From Spirochaetaceae bacterium (GTDB taxonomy: Bacteria; Spirochaetota; Spirochaetia; Treponematales; Rectinemataceae): a DNA stretch of 33,286 nt. The translations under genes were made by a program, and so were the position numbers. Numbering within the stretch: the stretch's first letter is position 1; each line of letters starts with the position of its first letter. The notes beneath the pieces are model-generated. The model ran no database searches. It saw only the letters and a list, made by a program, of their open reading frames with translations, and had not been told where the DNA came from. This document shows positions 8,640-16,418 of this stretch, in pieces. The DNA lies in NCBI GenBank assembly GCA_025356015.1, contig JANXYO010000065.1, forward strand, positions 1 through 33,286. The letters are read 5' to 3'.

Positions 8640-9076
8640 GAAAAGAGCGCGATAAAAAACCGAAAAGGCCCCCGTCGGACGCCCGCCCGAACGGAAAGGC
8701 CCGCAGCGGGGGCCAGGAAGCCCCTCGCGCGCCTGGTTCGCAACGCGAACCGGGAATCCGGCCTTAGCGTAAGGACGAGTCTCCCGGGGGCCTGACAGGC
8801 CGACCAGCGAAAACCCGCGGTACCACCTTACTTCGACTCCCCTCCCCATGCGGGAATGCGGAAGCCGCGCTCGTCGCCGTTGACGCCGGCATACGGCCGG
8901 GAATACTCCCCTGGCGCCCGATGGCGCTGGCGGTTTCACCCCGACGGCTCGGGAGGGGTTTTCGCCATCGCGCTGCCCAAGGGACTCTCAGCCCCGCGGT
9001 CGGCGCATGGGCGCCAGCCGCGATGTCCCTCTCTCTGTGGGCGCCCTCGAAGGTTACTCGTCTCCGTCTTGGCCTT
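8640..9076 (-). ncRNA. T-box riboswitch leader of thrS (threonine specifier ACC)
   Basis: The minus strand holds the invariant T-box AAGGTGGTACCGCGG (8829 to 8815). Its antiterminator partner TCGTCCTTAC is at 8778-8769, where GTAAGG pairs with CCTTAC. Upstream are Stem I hallmarks in the right order: GACGAGTA (S-turn side), CAGAGAG (AG bulge), GGCTGAGAG (terminal-loop region), and GAA-ACC-G at 8937-8931. ACC is a Thr codon, and GGGGT before GAA can pair with ACCTT after AGTA, placing ACC in the specifier loop. Uncharged tRNA-Thr would bind and stabilise the antiterminator. A competing hairpin (8787-8750, with CCTTA/TAAGG inside) sequesters the antiterminator arm. The leader is long (~450 nt) and GC-rich. 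Confidence 0.94.
8654..8714 (-). terminator. Candidate intrinsic terminator/attenuator at the end of the T-box leader
   Basis: On the minus strand GGCCCCCG (8714-8707) can pair with CGGGGGCC (8674-8667). T-runs of four (8666-8663) and six (8659-8654) follow, ending about 28 nt before the thrS start. The loop is long (32 nt) and partly self-complementary. It does not overlap the antiterminator directly, so coupling would have to go through the intervening hairpins at 8750-8787 and 8735-8751. The terminator assignment is reasonable, the switching mechanism uncertain. Confidence 0.55.
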
Positions 9077-9082
9077 GGGGGA

Positions 9083-9112
9083 AGTATCGCTAGGAAGGTC
9101 GAGGACTGTCAA
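9083..9112 (-). promoter_or_regulatory. Promoter of the T-box-thrS transcript
   Basis: Minus strand TTGACA (9107-9112) and GATACT (9083-9088), spaced by 18 nt. Initiation near 9076 puts the whole T-box leader in the transcript. The perfect -35 box and the position just upstream of Stem I support it. Confidence 0.72.
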
Positions 9113-9220
9113 GATGAGGGCTGGAGAAGGAGGCTGCCAGATCGGGGGGCGAACCTTGGCCATCGGCCGCGCTGGAATGCCCCAAGGTGGGTTTTCGCAC
9201 GATTTTTGGCCCTCGGTCGA

Positions 9221-9248
9221 TTGCGCAAGGACGTTTTGATCGTATTAT
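9221..9248 (+). promoter_or_regulatory. Possible promoter of clpS-clpA
   Basis: TATTAT (9243-9248) is a good -10 box. TTGCGC 16 nt upstream is a weak -35. Initiation near 9255 would leave a ~95-nt leader containing a small hairpin CCCGC-GGAA-GCGGG. Apart from this and the divergent thrS promoter I see nothing in 9113-9350. Confidence 0.4.
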
Positions 9249-9350
9249 TGTCCTTCACGGCGGGGTAAATGGGCGGTACGAGACCCGCGGAAGCGGGAGC
9301 GCCTCTTGTTTTTGGCCTGCCTACTCGGTATTTTAAGGTAAGTAAATGCC

Positions 9351-9662
9351 ATGGCGGAAATTTCAGACATCAAAGGCGGGGTAAAGACCCACCAGGAAGA
9401 GAAGACCAAGGAACCCGAGGAGTTCCGTGTCATTCTCATCAACGATGACTTCACCACCATGGAGTTCGTCGTCTCGGTCCTCATGACGGTTTTCCACAAG
9501 CCATTGGCCGAGGCGACGCGCATCATGCTCGATGTCCACAAGAAGGGTAAGGGGATCGTGGGAGTATACAGTTACGACATCGCCGTGACGAAGATCAAAC
9601 AGGTGCATCTGCTGGCGAAGCAGAACGGCTTCCCGCTCAAGTGCACCATGGAGAAGGCGTAG
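9351..9662 (+). CDS. clpS: ClpS, N-degron adaptor of ClpAP
   Basis: 103 residues. After a charged flexible N-terminal tail of about 25 residues comes the ClpS core: FRVILINDDFTTMEFVVSVL (hydrophobic N-degron pocket, with the NDD and T-M-E-F-V residues), then VHKKGKGIVGVYSYDIA, the family's H-x-x-G-x-G segment and ClpA-contact surface. ClpS binds proteins with N-terminal Phe, Leu, Trp or Tyr and delivers them to ClpA. The ribosome-binding site AAGGTAAG is modest. The stop lies 4 nt before the clpA start, so the two are translationally coupled. Confidence 0.96.
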   Translation: MAEISDIKGGVKTHQEEKTKEPEEFRVILINDDFTTMEFVVSVLMTVFHKPLAEATRIMLDVHKKGKGIVGVYSYDIAVTKIKQVHLLAKQNGFPLKCTMEKA

Positions 9663-9666
9663 ATAG

Positions 9667-11949
9667 ATGAAGGTCAGCCAGGAAGTGCAGGCAATATTCA
9701 ACGCTGCGTACAACGAGGCGAAGCTCCGCAACCACGAGTATCTCACTCCGGAGCATATCCTCTATGCGGCTCTCTCGTTCGAACAGGTACGCACCATCCT
9801 CGTCGCCTGCGAAGCTGACATAGAGCAGCTACGCCGTGGCATGGAGTCCTACTTCGAGCAGAAGATCCCCCAGGTCAAGAATTCCGAGCCCGTCCAGACC
9901 GCTGGCTTCCAGAGCGTCATCGAGAGGGCCGTCCTCCAGTCCCAGGCTGCGGGCAAGGAGGAGGTCGAGGTCGCCGACGTCCTAGTCTCCCTTTACGACG
10001 AGGAGCGCAACTACTCCGCCTACTACCTGCGAAAATCGGGGGTCAAGCGCCTCCAGCTCCTCGAGGTCATCTCCCACGGCGAGGGCCACGACGGCGAGGC
10101 CTTCGAGGAGGACGAGGAGGAGGAAGAGGAGGAGGAGGAAGGACACGAGGAGCGCGAGGAACGCAAGCCCAGGGCCGCGGGGCGCATGAACCCCCTCGAG
10201 CGCTTCGCCTCCGACCTCACCAAGTCGGCCCGCGAGGGCAAGCTTGAGCCCGTGATCGGCCGCGAGGCCGAGATCGAGCGCACCATCCAGGTCCTCTGCC
10301 GTCGCCTCAAGAACAACCCCATCCACGTCGGCGACGCCGGCGTCGGCAAGACTGCCATCACCGAGGGCCTCGCCCAGCGCATCGTCGCTGGCACGGTGCC
10401 GCCGCGGCTGCGCGACTACACCATCTATGCCCTCAACATGGGCTCCCTCCTCGCCGGGACCAAGTTCCGCGGCGATTTCGAGGAGCGCGTCAAGCGCGTC
10501 GTCGAGGAGCTTCTCAAGAAGGAGAAGTCGATCCTCTTCATCGACGAGATCCACACGATCGTTGGCGCCGGCGCGGTCTCCGGCGGCTCCCTCGACGCCT
10601 CGAACCTCCTCAAGCCCGCCCTCACCTCGGGCAAGCTGCGCTGCATCGGTTCGACCACCTACGACGAGTACAACAAGTACTTCGAGAAGGACAGGGCCCT
10701 CTCGCGCCGCTTCCAGAAGATCGACATCGTCGAGCCCTCCCAGGGCGAGGCAGTCGAGATCCTCAAGGGCCTTAGGTCCAAGTACGAGGAGTACCACAAC
10801 GTCAAATACTCGGACGAGGGCCTCGAGCTCGCCGTCCGCCTCTCGGCCCAGTACATCACCGAGCGCCGCCTGCCCGACAAGGCGATAGACGTCGTCGACG
10901 AGGCCGGAGCCTGGGCCCGCATCAACGCGTACAAGAACGGGGCCGAGACCGAGACTGCCACCCTCGACATCTCCGAGCGCGAGATCGAGACCGTCGTCGC
11001 CAAGATCGCCCGCATTCCCGAGCGCTCCGTCTCCATGAGCGAGAAGGACAAGCTCGCCTCCCTCGAGGCCTCGCTGAAAGGGGACGTCTTCGGCCAGGAC
11101 AAAGCCCTCGAGGCCGTGGTCCAGGCGGTCAAGCGCAGCCGGGCCGGTTTCCGCCACCCCGACAAGCCGGTGGCCAACTTCCTCTTCGTGGGCCCCACGG
11201 GCGTCGGCAAGACCGAGCTTGCCCGCCAGCTCGCCAAGCACCTCGGGGTCTCCCTGCACCGCTTCGACATGTCGGAGTACCAGGAGAAACACACGGTGAG
11301 CCGCCTCATCGGCTCGCCCCCCGGCTACGTGGGCTACGAGGAGGGGGGCCTCCTCACCGACGCCATCCGCAAGACCCCCCATGCCGTGGTCCTCCTTGAC
11401 GAGATCGAGAAGGCCCACCCCGACGTCTACAACATCCTCCTGCAGATCATGGATTACGCCACCCTCACCGACAACCAGGGCCGCAAGGCCGACTTCCGCA
11501 ACGTCATCCTCATCATGACGAGCAACGCGGGGGCTCGGGACCTGGGCAAGAGCCTCATCGGCTTCGGCGACCGAGCGATCACCGAGACCGCGATCTCGGA
11601 CGCCGTCGAGCGGGCCTTCACCCCCGAGTTCCGCAACCGCCTGGACGCCGTGGTCCGCTTCGTGAACCTCCCGCCCGAGGTGATCGAGCGCATCGTCGTA
11701 AAGGCGATCGACGACTTCCGCGTCCAGCTCACCGAGAAGAAGGTCTCGCTCGAGGTGAGCGACGCCCTCATCAAGCACCTGGCAGAAAAGGGCTACTCGA
11801 GGGAGTTCGGGGCGCGCAACATCGGCCGCCTCGTCGAGGACAAGATCAAGACCTTCTTCGTCGACGAGGTACTCTTCGGACGCCTCGCAGAAGGCGGCAA
11901 GGCCGTCGCCGACCTCAAGGACGGCGAGGTGTCGATAGTCGTAACCTGA
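9667..11949 (+). CDS. clpA: ClpA, AAA+ unfoldase subunit of ClpAP protease
   Basis: 760 residues, the usual ClpA length. Order: N-domain (residues 1-140), an extremely acidic linker of mostly Glu near 145-165, AAA+ domain D1 with Walker A GDAGVGKT (about 221) and Walker [11 protein letters not shown], then D2 with Walker A GPTGVGKT (about 508) and Walker [12 protein letters not shown]. There is no ClpB-type middle coiled coil, which separates it from Clp[10 protein letters not shown] near residue 635 corresponds to the ClpP-docking loop (IGF where E. coli has IGL). The Glu-rich linker is longer than I would expect. No clpP is present in the window. Confidence 0.96.
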   Translation: MKVSQEVQAIFNAAYNEAKLRNHEYLTPEHILYAALSFEQVRTILVACEADIEQLRRGMESYFEQKIPQVKNSEPVQTAGFQSVIERAVLQSQAAGKEEVEVADVLVSLYDEERNYSAYYLRKSGVKRLQLLEVISHGEGHDGEAFEEDEEEEEEEEEGHEEREERKPRAAGRMNPLERFASDLTKSAREGKLEPVIGREAEIERTIQVLCRRLKNNPIHVGDAGVGKTAITEGLAQRIVAGTVPPRLRDYTIYALNMGSLLAGTKFRGDFEERVKRVVEELLKKEKSILFIDEIHTIVGAGAVSGGSLDASNLLKPALTSGKLRCIGSTTYDEYNKYFEKDRALSRRFQKIDIVEPSQGEAVEILKGLRSKYEEYHNVKYSDEGLELAVRLSAQYITERRLPDKAIDVVDEAGAWARINAYKNGAETETATLDISEREIETVVAKIARIPERSVSMSEKDKLASLEASLKGDVFGQDKALEAVVQAVKRSRAGFRHPDKPVANFLFVGPTGVGKTELARQLAKHLGVSLHRFDMSEYQEKHTVSRLIGSPPGYVGYEEGGLLTDAIRKTPHAVVLLDEIEKAHPDVYNILLQIMDYATLTDNQGRKADFRNVILIMTSNAGARDLGKSLIGFGDRAITETAISDAVERAFTPEFRNRLDAVVRFVNLPPEVIERIVVKAIDDFRVQLTEKKVSLEVSDALIKHLAEKGYSREFGARNIGRLVEDKIKTFFVDEVLFGRLAEGGKAVADLKDGEVSIVVT

Positions 11950-11954
11950 CAGCC

Positions 11955-12005
11955 GCCTCCTGGCGCGCGAGCTTGAGGGCACACAGACAAAGGGCGCTAG
12001 GAGGC
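11955..12005 (+). promoter_or_regulatory. Long-stem hairpin between clpA and the PAP2 gene
   Basis: GCCTCCTGGCGC (11955-11966) and GCGCTAGGAGGC (11994-12005) pair over 12 bp with one G-T wobble and a 27-nt loop. No T-run follows, so it is not a classical terminator. It could be an mRNA processing or stability element that lowers expression of the genes after clpA. Confidence 0.5.
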
Positions 12006-12028
12006 ATCTCATCAGAACCGAGCGGGCA

Positions 12029-12988
12029 ATGAAAGGGGCAAGCTACGCCGCGATGCCGCACGACGCTGTCATCGCGGCGTTTTCCCTCCTCCTGGCCGCC
12101 CTCTCCTTCGCCTACCCGGGCACGGCCTCCTCCTTCATGTTCGCCGGTGGCCCGACGCGGGGCTTCCGGGTAGGCCTGGCCCTTGTCGCCCTCGCCTTCC
12201 TGGCCTCCCTGGCCCCGCTCACCAGGACAGACGCGCCGGCCCCCTTGCGCTTCATCAGGACCTTCTACCCACTGCTCTTTGTCTTCCTCTTCTTCCAGGA
12301 GAGCATCCTGCTCTCCTCCCTGGTTTTCGGCGGCGCGGCCCGGGACGCCTCCTTCGCCGCCTTCGACGGCGCCCTCTTCGGCTTCCAGCCGGCGCGCGCC
12401 TTCTACCGGGCCTTCGAGGCCTGGCCTTGGGCCAACGAGCTCATGTTCGCGTCCTACTTCCTCTACTACCTCCTGCTCGGCATAACGCCCCTCATCGCCT
12501 GGTTCACCGGTCGCCAGAAAGAGGCCGAACGCCAGATATTCATACTGAGCGCGATGATGGCCCTGGTCTTCGGCTTCTATGTCTTCTTCCGCGTCGAGGG
12601 CCCCAAGTACTGGTTCCCTGACCTCCAGGCCCTTGGCTACGCCCATTTCCGCGGTGGCTTCTTCACAGCCTTCTTCCAGAGGGTCTTCGCGACGACAAAC
12701 CTCTATGGAGCCGCCTTCCCCTCGACCCACGTCTGCTTCACCGTGAGCCTCGCCATGTTCGCCCGCCGCATCGACAGGCGTCTCACCATTCCCTATGCGC
12801 TGGCCGCCCTCCTCGTGAGCCTCTCGACAGTCTACCTCTACGCCCACTACGTGGCCGATGTCCTGGGCGGGATCGCCGCGGCCTTTGTCCTCGTGCCCCT
12901 GCTGTCCCGCTCCTGGCCATGGGCCCTGGGCCTTTGCGCAAGGCTTTCCCGTCATGGCCGCCTCCCCGTCCTCGGGAGGGGAGAATGA
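12029..12988 (+). CDS. PAP2-superfamily membrane phosphatase/phosphotransferase
   Basis: 319 residues with about eight membrane segments. The active-site motifs of the PAP2_3 (Aur1/inositolphosphotransferase-like) branch can be read: FFRVEGPKYW, AAFPSTHVCFTVS (phosphatase motif 2) and STVYLYAHYVADVLGG (motif 3, catalytic His and Asp). Such enzymes remove or transfer phosphate on lipid head groups or polyprenyl diphosphates at the membrane surface. The start at 12029 has GAGCGG upstream; another ATG at 12053 is possible. Its stop overlaps the aat start (ATGA), so it is translationally coupled to aat although no functional link between them is known. Confidence 0.85.
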   Translation: MKGASYAAMPHDAVIAAFSLLLAALSFAYPGTASSFMFAGGPTRGFRVGLALVALAFLASLAPLTRTDAPAPLRFIRTFYPLLFVFLFFQESILLSSLVFGGAARDASFAAFDGALFGFQPARAFYRAFEAWPWANELMFASYFLYYLLLGITPLIAWFTGRQKEAERQIFILSAMMALVFGFYVFFRVEGPKYWFPDLQALGYAHFRGGFFTAFFQRVFATTNLYGAAFPSTHVCFTVSLAMFARRIDRRLTIPYALAALLVSLSTVYLYAHYVADVLGGIAAAFVLVPLLSRSWPWALGLCARLSRHGRLPVLGRGE

Positions 12989-13788
12989 GCGGCGCCAAGA
13001 GACGGAGACACGAGGCCTTCCCCTGGCTCGGCGAGGACCAGGCCTTCCCCTTCCCCTCCCCCGCGACGGCCGACGAGAACGGCATCGTCTGCGTGGGGGG
13101 GAACCTCTCTCCCGGCCTCCTTCTGTCGGCCTACCGCTCGGGCATCTTCCCCTGGTTCTCGCAAGGTGACCCCATCCTCTGGTGGAGCCCCGACCCGCGC
13201 TTTGTCCTCTTCCCGGAATCGATCCACGCGACAGAGAGCATGAAGAGGATCCTCAGGCGCGGAGTGCGCGTGCAGGGAGCCCCGGCGCGGCGCCGCTACG
13301 AGCTCTCCCTCGACACGGACTTCGCCGCCGTCATCGGCCATTGCTCGGCCACAGCCAGGCCCGGCCAGGACGGCACCTGGATCACCGAAGGCATGGCCGA
13401 GGCCTATATCGAGCTCCACGGCCTGGGCCTCGCCCACTCCGCCGAGGCCCGCCTCGACGGCAAGCTCGTGGGAGGGCTCTACGGCGTCTCGCTCGGATCG
13501 ATTTTCTTCGGGGAGTCGATGTTCAGCCACGAGGATGACGCCTCGAAGGCCGCCTTCATCCCACTGGTGTGGCGCCTGCGCGACGAGGGCTTCACCCTCG
13601 TCGATTCGCAAGTATATACTGATCACCTTGCCGGCCTCGGCGCCCGCGAGATTCCGCGGTCCGAATACCTAGACCTTCTCGCCGCGGGTCTTGCGAGCCC
13701 GACGAGGCGGGGCGACTGGGGGAGCCTCTTCCCCGGCTTCCCCGACTCTGCCGAGTACCGCCGAACCATACTGAAAGAGCCAGCATAA
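12985..13788 (+). CDS. aat: Leucyl/phenylalanyl-tRNA-protein transferase
   Basis: 267 residues, slightly longer than the E. coli enzyme because of an N-terminal basic extension. Conserved blocks are GNLSPGLLLSAYRSGIFPW, ILWWSPDPRFVLFP, TWITEGMAEAYIELHGLGLA and SIFFGESMFSHEDDASKAA, which hold the catalytic and aminoacyl-tRNA-binding residues. The enzyme moves Leu or Phe from charged tRNA onto N-terminal Arg or Lys, making an N-degron read by ClpS. The start at 12985 (MSGAKRRRHEAF) has GGGAGGGGAG just upstream and overlaps the previous stop. Presence in one run with clpS and clpA gathers the whole bacterial N-degron branch. Confidence 0.96.
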   Translation: MSGAKRRRHEAFPWLGEDQAFPFPSPATADENGIVCVGGNLSPGLLLSAYRSGIFPWFSQGDPILWWSPDPRFVLFPESIHATESMKRILRRGVRVQGAPARRRYELSLDTDFAAVIGHCSATARPGQDGTWITEGMAEAYIELHGLGLAHSAEARLDGKLVGGLYGVSLGSIFFGESMFSHEDDASKAAFIPLVWRLRDEGFTLVDSQVYTDHLAGLGAREIPRSEYLDLLAAGLASPTRRGDWGSLFPGFPDSAEYRRTILKEPA

Positions 13789-13792
13789 AGCC

Positions 13793-15607
13793 ATGAAACT
13801 ACTGTTCGTCCAGCTGCCCGTGCAGGATCCCAACTGGGAGAACGCCCGGGCCAACGTAGCCCTCGCCGCGGGCTATCTCGCCGCCTATGCAGAATCCCGC
13901 GGTCTCCTCAAGCGGGACGAATGGACCATCCTCGACCGCAGGGTCACGGACGCGGGCTCGGACGCCGCTGTGGTGGAAGCCATCGCCGCCGCCGACGCCG
14001 ACCTCGTGTGCTTCTCCCTGTACATGTGGAACCTCGAGCGCTCGGTCCACATCGCCGAGCGCGCCTCAGGCTCCGCACCCCGCGCGCGCTTCATCGCCGG
14101 CGGCCCCGAGGTCGTCACGGGCCAGGCCATCTTCGACTCCCCGGTCTTCGACACCCTCGTCGAAGGCGAGGGCGAGCTGCCCTTCTGCGAGCTTCTCGGG
14201 GACATCGCCGCGGGGCGACCCTTGAAGCGCCGCTACGTAGCCAAGGAAATCCTCGACCTCGCCACGGTGCCCAACCCCTACCTTGTCCACGCCCTGGGCT
14301 TCGAGACCGACAAGCCAGTCCACCTCGAGACCATGCGCGGCTGCCCCATGCGCTGCGGCTACTGCTACTACGGCAAGAACTTTCCCGAGGTCAGGCGTTT
14401 CGCCCGCGACGAGGCCTACAAGGTCATCGAGCTCGCCGGCAAGGCAGGTGTCCAGGAAGTCTACCTCATGGATCCCTCCTTCCAGGCCACGGAAGACCTT
14501 GCGGAGCGCCTGATCTCCTTCGCCCGCGCGAACACCTCGGGCCTCTCCATCCACGCCGAGCTCCGTCTCGAGTCGGTGACCGAGGAGACCGGACGCCTCT
14601 ACGCCACCGCGGGCCTCGCCTCGGCCGAGGTGGGCCTGCAAAGCATCAACCCCAAGGCCCTCGAGGCCGTGGGCCGGCTCTGGGACCGCGCGGGTTTCGA
14701 GCGCGGGGTCGACATCATGGAGAAGAACCGCATAGCCGTGAAGACAGGGGTCATACTCGGCCTGCCCTTCGACGGCTACGAGCAGGTGATCGAGACCTTC
14801 GACTTCCTGGGCATGCACGCCCTTGGCCAGGACGCCGAGCTCTACCCCCTGTCCCTCCTGCCGGGCACCCTCGTGCGAGAGAAGGCCGACGAGTGGGGCA
14901 TGACACGGATGGACCGCCCCCCCTACTGGGTCACCTCGACAGACTGGATCTCCCAGGACGACATGGCCGACGCCGTGGCCGCCTTCGAGGACGGCTTCGA
15001 CATCGAGTGGGCCTTCCCCCCCGCCCCCCACTTCAAGGACGACGAGGGCGGCTTCCAGGCCTTTGTCGACGCGAGGCGGAGCGAGAACCTCGACTGGATG
15101 CGGCTCAATCCCACCAAGCTCGCGAACTCGGTGACCATCCTCGCCGACGCCGACGACCCCGAGGGCCTCTCCCGCCTCGTGCGCGCCGCGCGGGACCTCA
15201 AGCGCGACAACCCCTACAGCCTCTACCAGATCGTCCTGCGCTCGGACACCCGCATCCCCTCGGACAAGCTCGCAAGCCGCATCCGCGACGCCTTCGCCAA
15301 CCGCGACCACTACTACGAACTCTCCCGATTCTTCTCCCTCGACCCCCAGCCCGGCTACCAGGTGAGGCTCTTCTTCGCGACCCGCAACCCCAGCCTCGCC
15401 TACCGCTCGATGGAGGAGGCCGCCGACCTCGAGACCCTCCTGGTGCTCACCGGAAAGGGCAGCTTCAACGCAGACCGCCTCGCCGAGCAGCTCCCCTTCG
15501 TCGCCTTCGACCGCGAGTCCATGCCCTTCGACAGGATCTACGAGCTCATGAGCATCTACGTGGACTACCGCCACATGCTGGTCGAGGCGCCCGAGGAGTT
15601 GTTCTAG
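13793..15607 (+). CDS. Radical SAM protein with N-terminal B12-binding-like domain
   Basis: 604 residues. Residues 1-150 look like a cobalamin-binding-type Rossmann domain (KLLFVQLPVQDPNW, ADLVCFSLYMWN, ARFIAGGPEVV), without an obvious DxHxxG motif. The radical SAM cluster CPMRCGYCYYG (C-x3-C-x2-C) lies near residue 184, then the barrel (VYLMDPSFQ, AEVGLQSINP). The C-terminal ~200 residues (DUF4080-like layout) are not recognised in detail. It starts 4 nt after aat with no terminator, so it ends the clpS-clpA-PAP2-aat run. Substrate unknown; methylthiotransferase-like or B12-dependent methylation chemistry are possibilities only. Confidence 0.88.
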   Translation: MKLLFVQLPVQDPNWENARANVALAAGYLAAYAESRGLLKRDEWTILDRRVTDAGSDAAVVEAIAAADADLVCFSLYMWNLERSVHIAERASGSAPRARFIAGGPEVVTGQAIFDSPVFDTLVEGEGELPFCELLGDIAAGRPLKRRYVAKEILDLATVPNPYLVHALGFETDKPVHLETMRGCPMRCGYCYYGKNFPEVRRFARDEAYKVIELAGKAGVQEVYLMDPSFQATEDLAERLISFARANTSGLSIHAELRLESVTEETGRLYATAGLASAEVGLQSINPKALEAVGRLWDRAGFERGVDIMEKNRIAVKTGVILGLPFDGYEQVIETFDFLGMHALGQDAELYPLSLLPGTLVREKADEWGMTRMDRPPYWVTSTDWISQDDMADAVAAFEDGFDIEWAFPPAPHFKDDEGGFQAFVDARRSENLDWMRLNPTKLANSVTILADADDPEGLSRLVRAARDLKRDNPYSLYQIVLRSDTRIPSDKLASRIRDAFANRDHYYELSRFFSLDPQPGYQVRLFFATRNPSLAYRSMEEAADLETLLVLTGKGSFNADRLAEQLPFVAFDRESMPFDRIYELMSIYVDYRHMLVEAPEELF

Positions 15608-15634
15608 TAGGGGGAGCACCCCGTCCGACAAAGA

Positions 15635-15856
15635 CCCCGCATCGCACTTTCATTTCGGGAAACGCGCGGGCGCAAGACGCGGGGCCCAGCTCGGCTGCGA
15701 GGGGTTTCGCTAGGTCCTCGGCCTGCGCTTCGTCAGAACAGTGGCGCAGGCCTGCGGAATCGCTCAACCCCTCTCCGCGTTCGGCGCTCATCGAATCGCG
15801 CCGAAGTCCCGCGTCTTGCGCCCGCGTACCGCTCGAAGAAATGATGCGATGCGGGG
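15635..15856. repeat. 222-bp nested imperfect palindrome (MITE-like or giant hairpin)
   Basis: Four nested pairs of inverted arms. CCCCGCATCGCA (15635-15646) pairs with 15845-15856, 12 of 12. CGCGGGCGCAAGACGCGGG (15665-15683) pairs with 15808-15826, 19 of 19. GAGGGGTT (15699-15706) pairs with 15766-15773. GGCCTGCGC (15720-15728) pairs with 15744-15752. The two outer pairs share one centre at 15745.5. Between them TCATTTC also matches TCATTTC on the other strand. No ORF of substance lies inside. No clear target-site duplication was found at the ends. Confidence 0.8.
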
Positions 15857-15931
15857 CCGAGTCTGCCGCAGCGGGGCCGGGCCGGCCGCGGCTCCCCCTC
15901 GCGCCGGCGTCCTCGGCCCAGCCTGGGAGGA

Positions 15932-15980
15932 GCAGAAGCGCTTCGCGCTTCTGCAAAGTGAATCCGCCTAGCGGATTCAC
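15932..15980. repeat. Pair of adjacent perfect hairpins, 10-bp stems with 3-nt loops
   Basis: GCAGAAGCGC-TTC-GCGCTTCTGC (15932-15954) is followed after AAA by GTGAATCCGC-CTA-GCGGATTCAC (15958-15980). Both stems are perfect over 10 bp, both loops are three bases, yet the two stem sequences are unrelated. No T-run follows on either strand, so they are not ordinary terminators. The rest of 15857-16079 is GC-rich sequence in which I see no gene. Confidence 0.8.
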
Positions 15981-16079
15981 TGGTCCTGCGGTCGCCTCTG
16001 CTACCCCCACTCCTTTGGATGAGGCGGCGGAGCGCAGGGAATTTGGGCCCGGGGTGGCCCTACCCTGACCGAGTATCAT

Positions 16080-16400
16080 TCCTCCGAGCTCGTCTATCGT
16101 TCCTCCGAGCTCGTCCATCGTTCCTCCGTGACCGGGAGCCGCTCCTCCATGACCGGGAGCCGGTCCTCCGTGACCGGCTGCCGCAGCGCGCCCGAAGGAG
16201 GCCCTCTCCTCCGTGACCGGGAACCCTTCCTCCGTGGCCGGATGCCGGTCCTCCGAGCCGGTCTGCCACCGCCCAGGCCACCGGAGGCCTTTCCTCCGTG
16301 GCCGGGAACCGTTCCTCCGTGGCCGGCTGCCGCAGCGCGCCCGAAGGAGGCCCTCTCCTCCGTGGCCGGCAGCCGGTCCTCCGAGCTCGGATGCCACCGC
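16080..16400. repeat. Phased 21-bp tandem repeat array, 12 units
   Basis: TCCTCCG (TCCTCCA once) begins at 16080, 16101, 16122, 16143, 16164, 16207, 16228, 16249, 16292, 16313, 16356 and 16377. Spacings are only 21 or 43 bp. Unit bodies are variants of TGACCGGGAGCCG or AGCTCGTC. A 40-bp segment beginning GGCTGCCGCAGCGCGCCC occurs twice (16176-16215 and 16325-16364). On the minus strand each unit shows GGAGGA, like a Shine-Dalgarno core. Open frames cross it on both strands (for example 16128-16781 plus, 15546-16409 minus), giving low-complexity peptides; none has a convincing start or family. Confidence 0.85.
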
Positions 16401-16418
16401 GTGCGTCATAGCGGTGAT

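Noticed and set aside
8735-8751. GGTTCGC-GTT-GCGAACC as part of a tRNA gene
   Set aside because: Resembles a T-arm only superficially; no acceptor or anticodon arms around it, and it fits as a leader hairpin of the T-box RNA.
6875-8767. 630-residue plus-strand frame opposite thrS
   Set aside because: Antisense shadow caused by high GC at third codon positions; thrS on the other strand is unambiguous.
9982-12012. 676-residue minus-strand frame opposite clpA
   Set aside because: Antisense shadow rich in Leu/Glu/Gly/Asp/Val, no family; clpA is certain.
15635-15856. Retron or group II intron remnant
   Set aside because: No reverse transcriptase gene or conserved intron domains nearby; only the palindrome is seen.
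13921-16068. 715-residue plus-strand frame overlapping the radical SAM gene
   Set aside because: Arg/Pro/Gly-rich out-of-frame translation; the other frame carries all radical SAM motifs.
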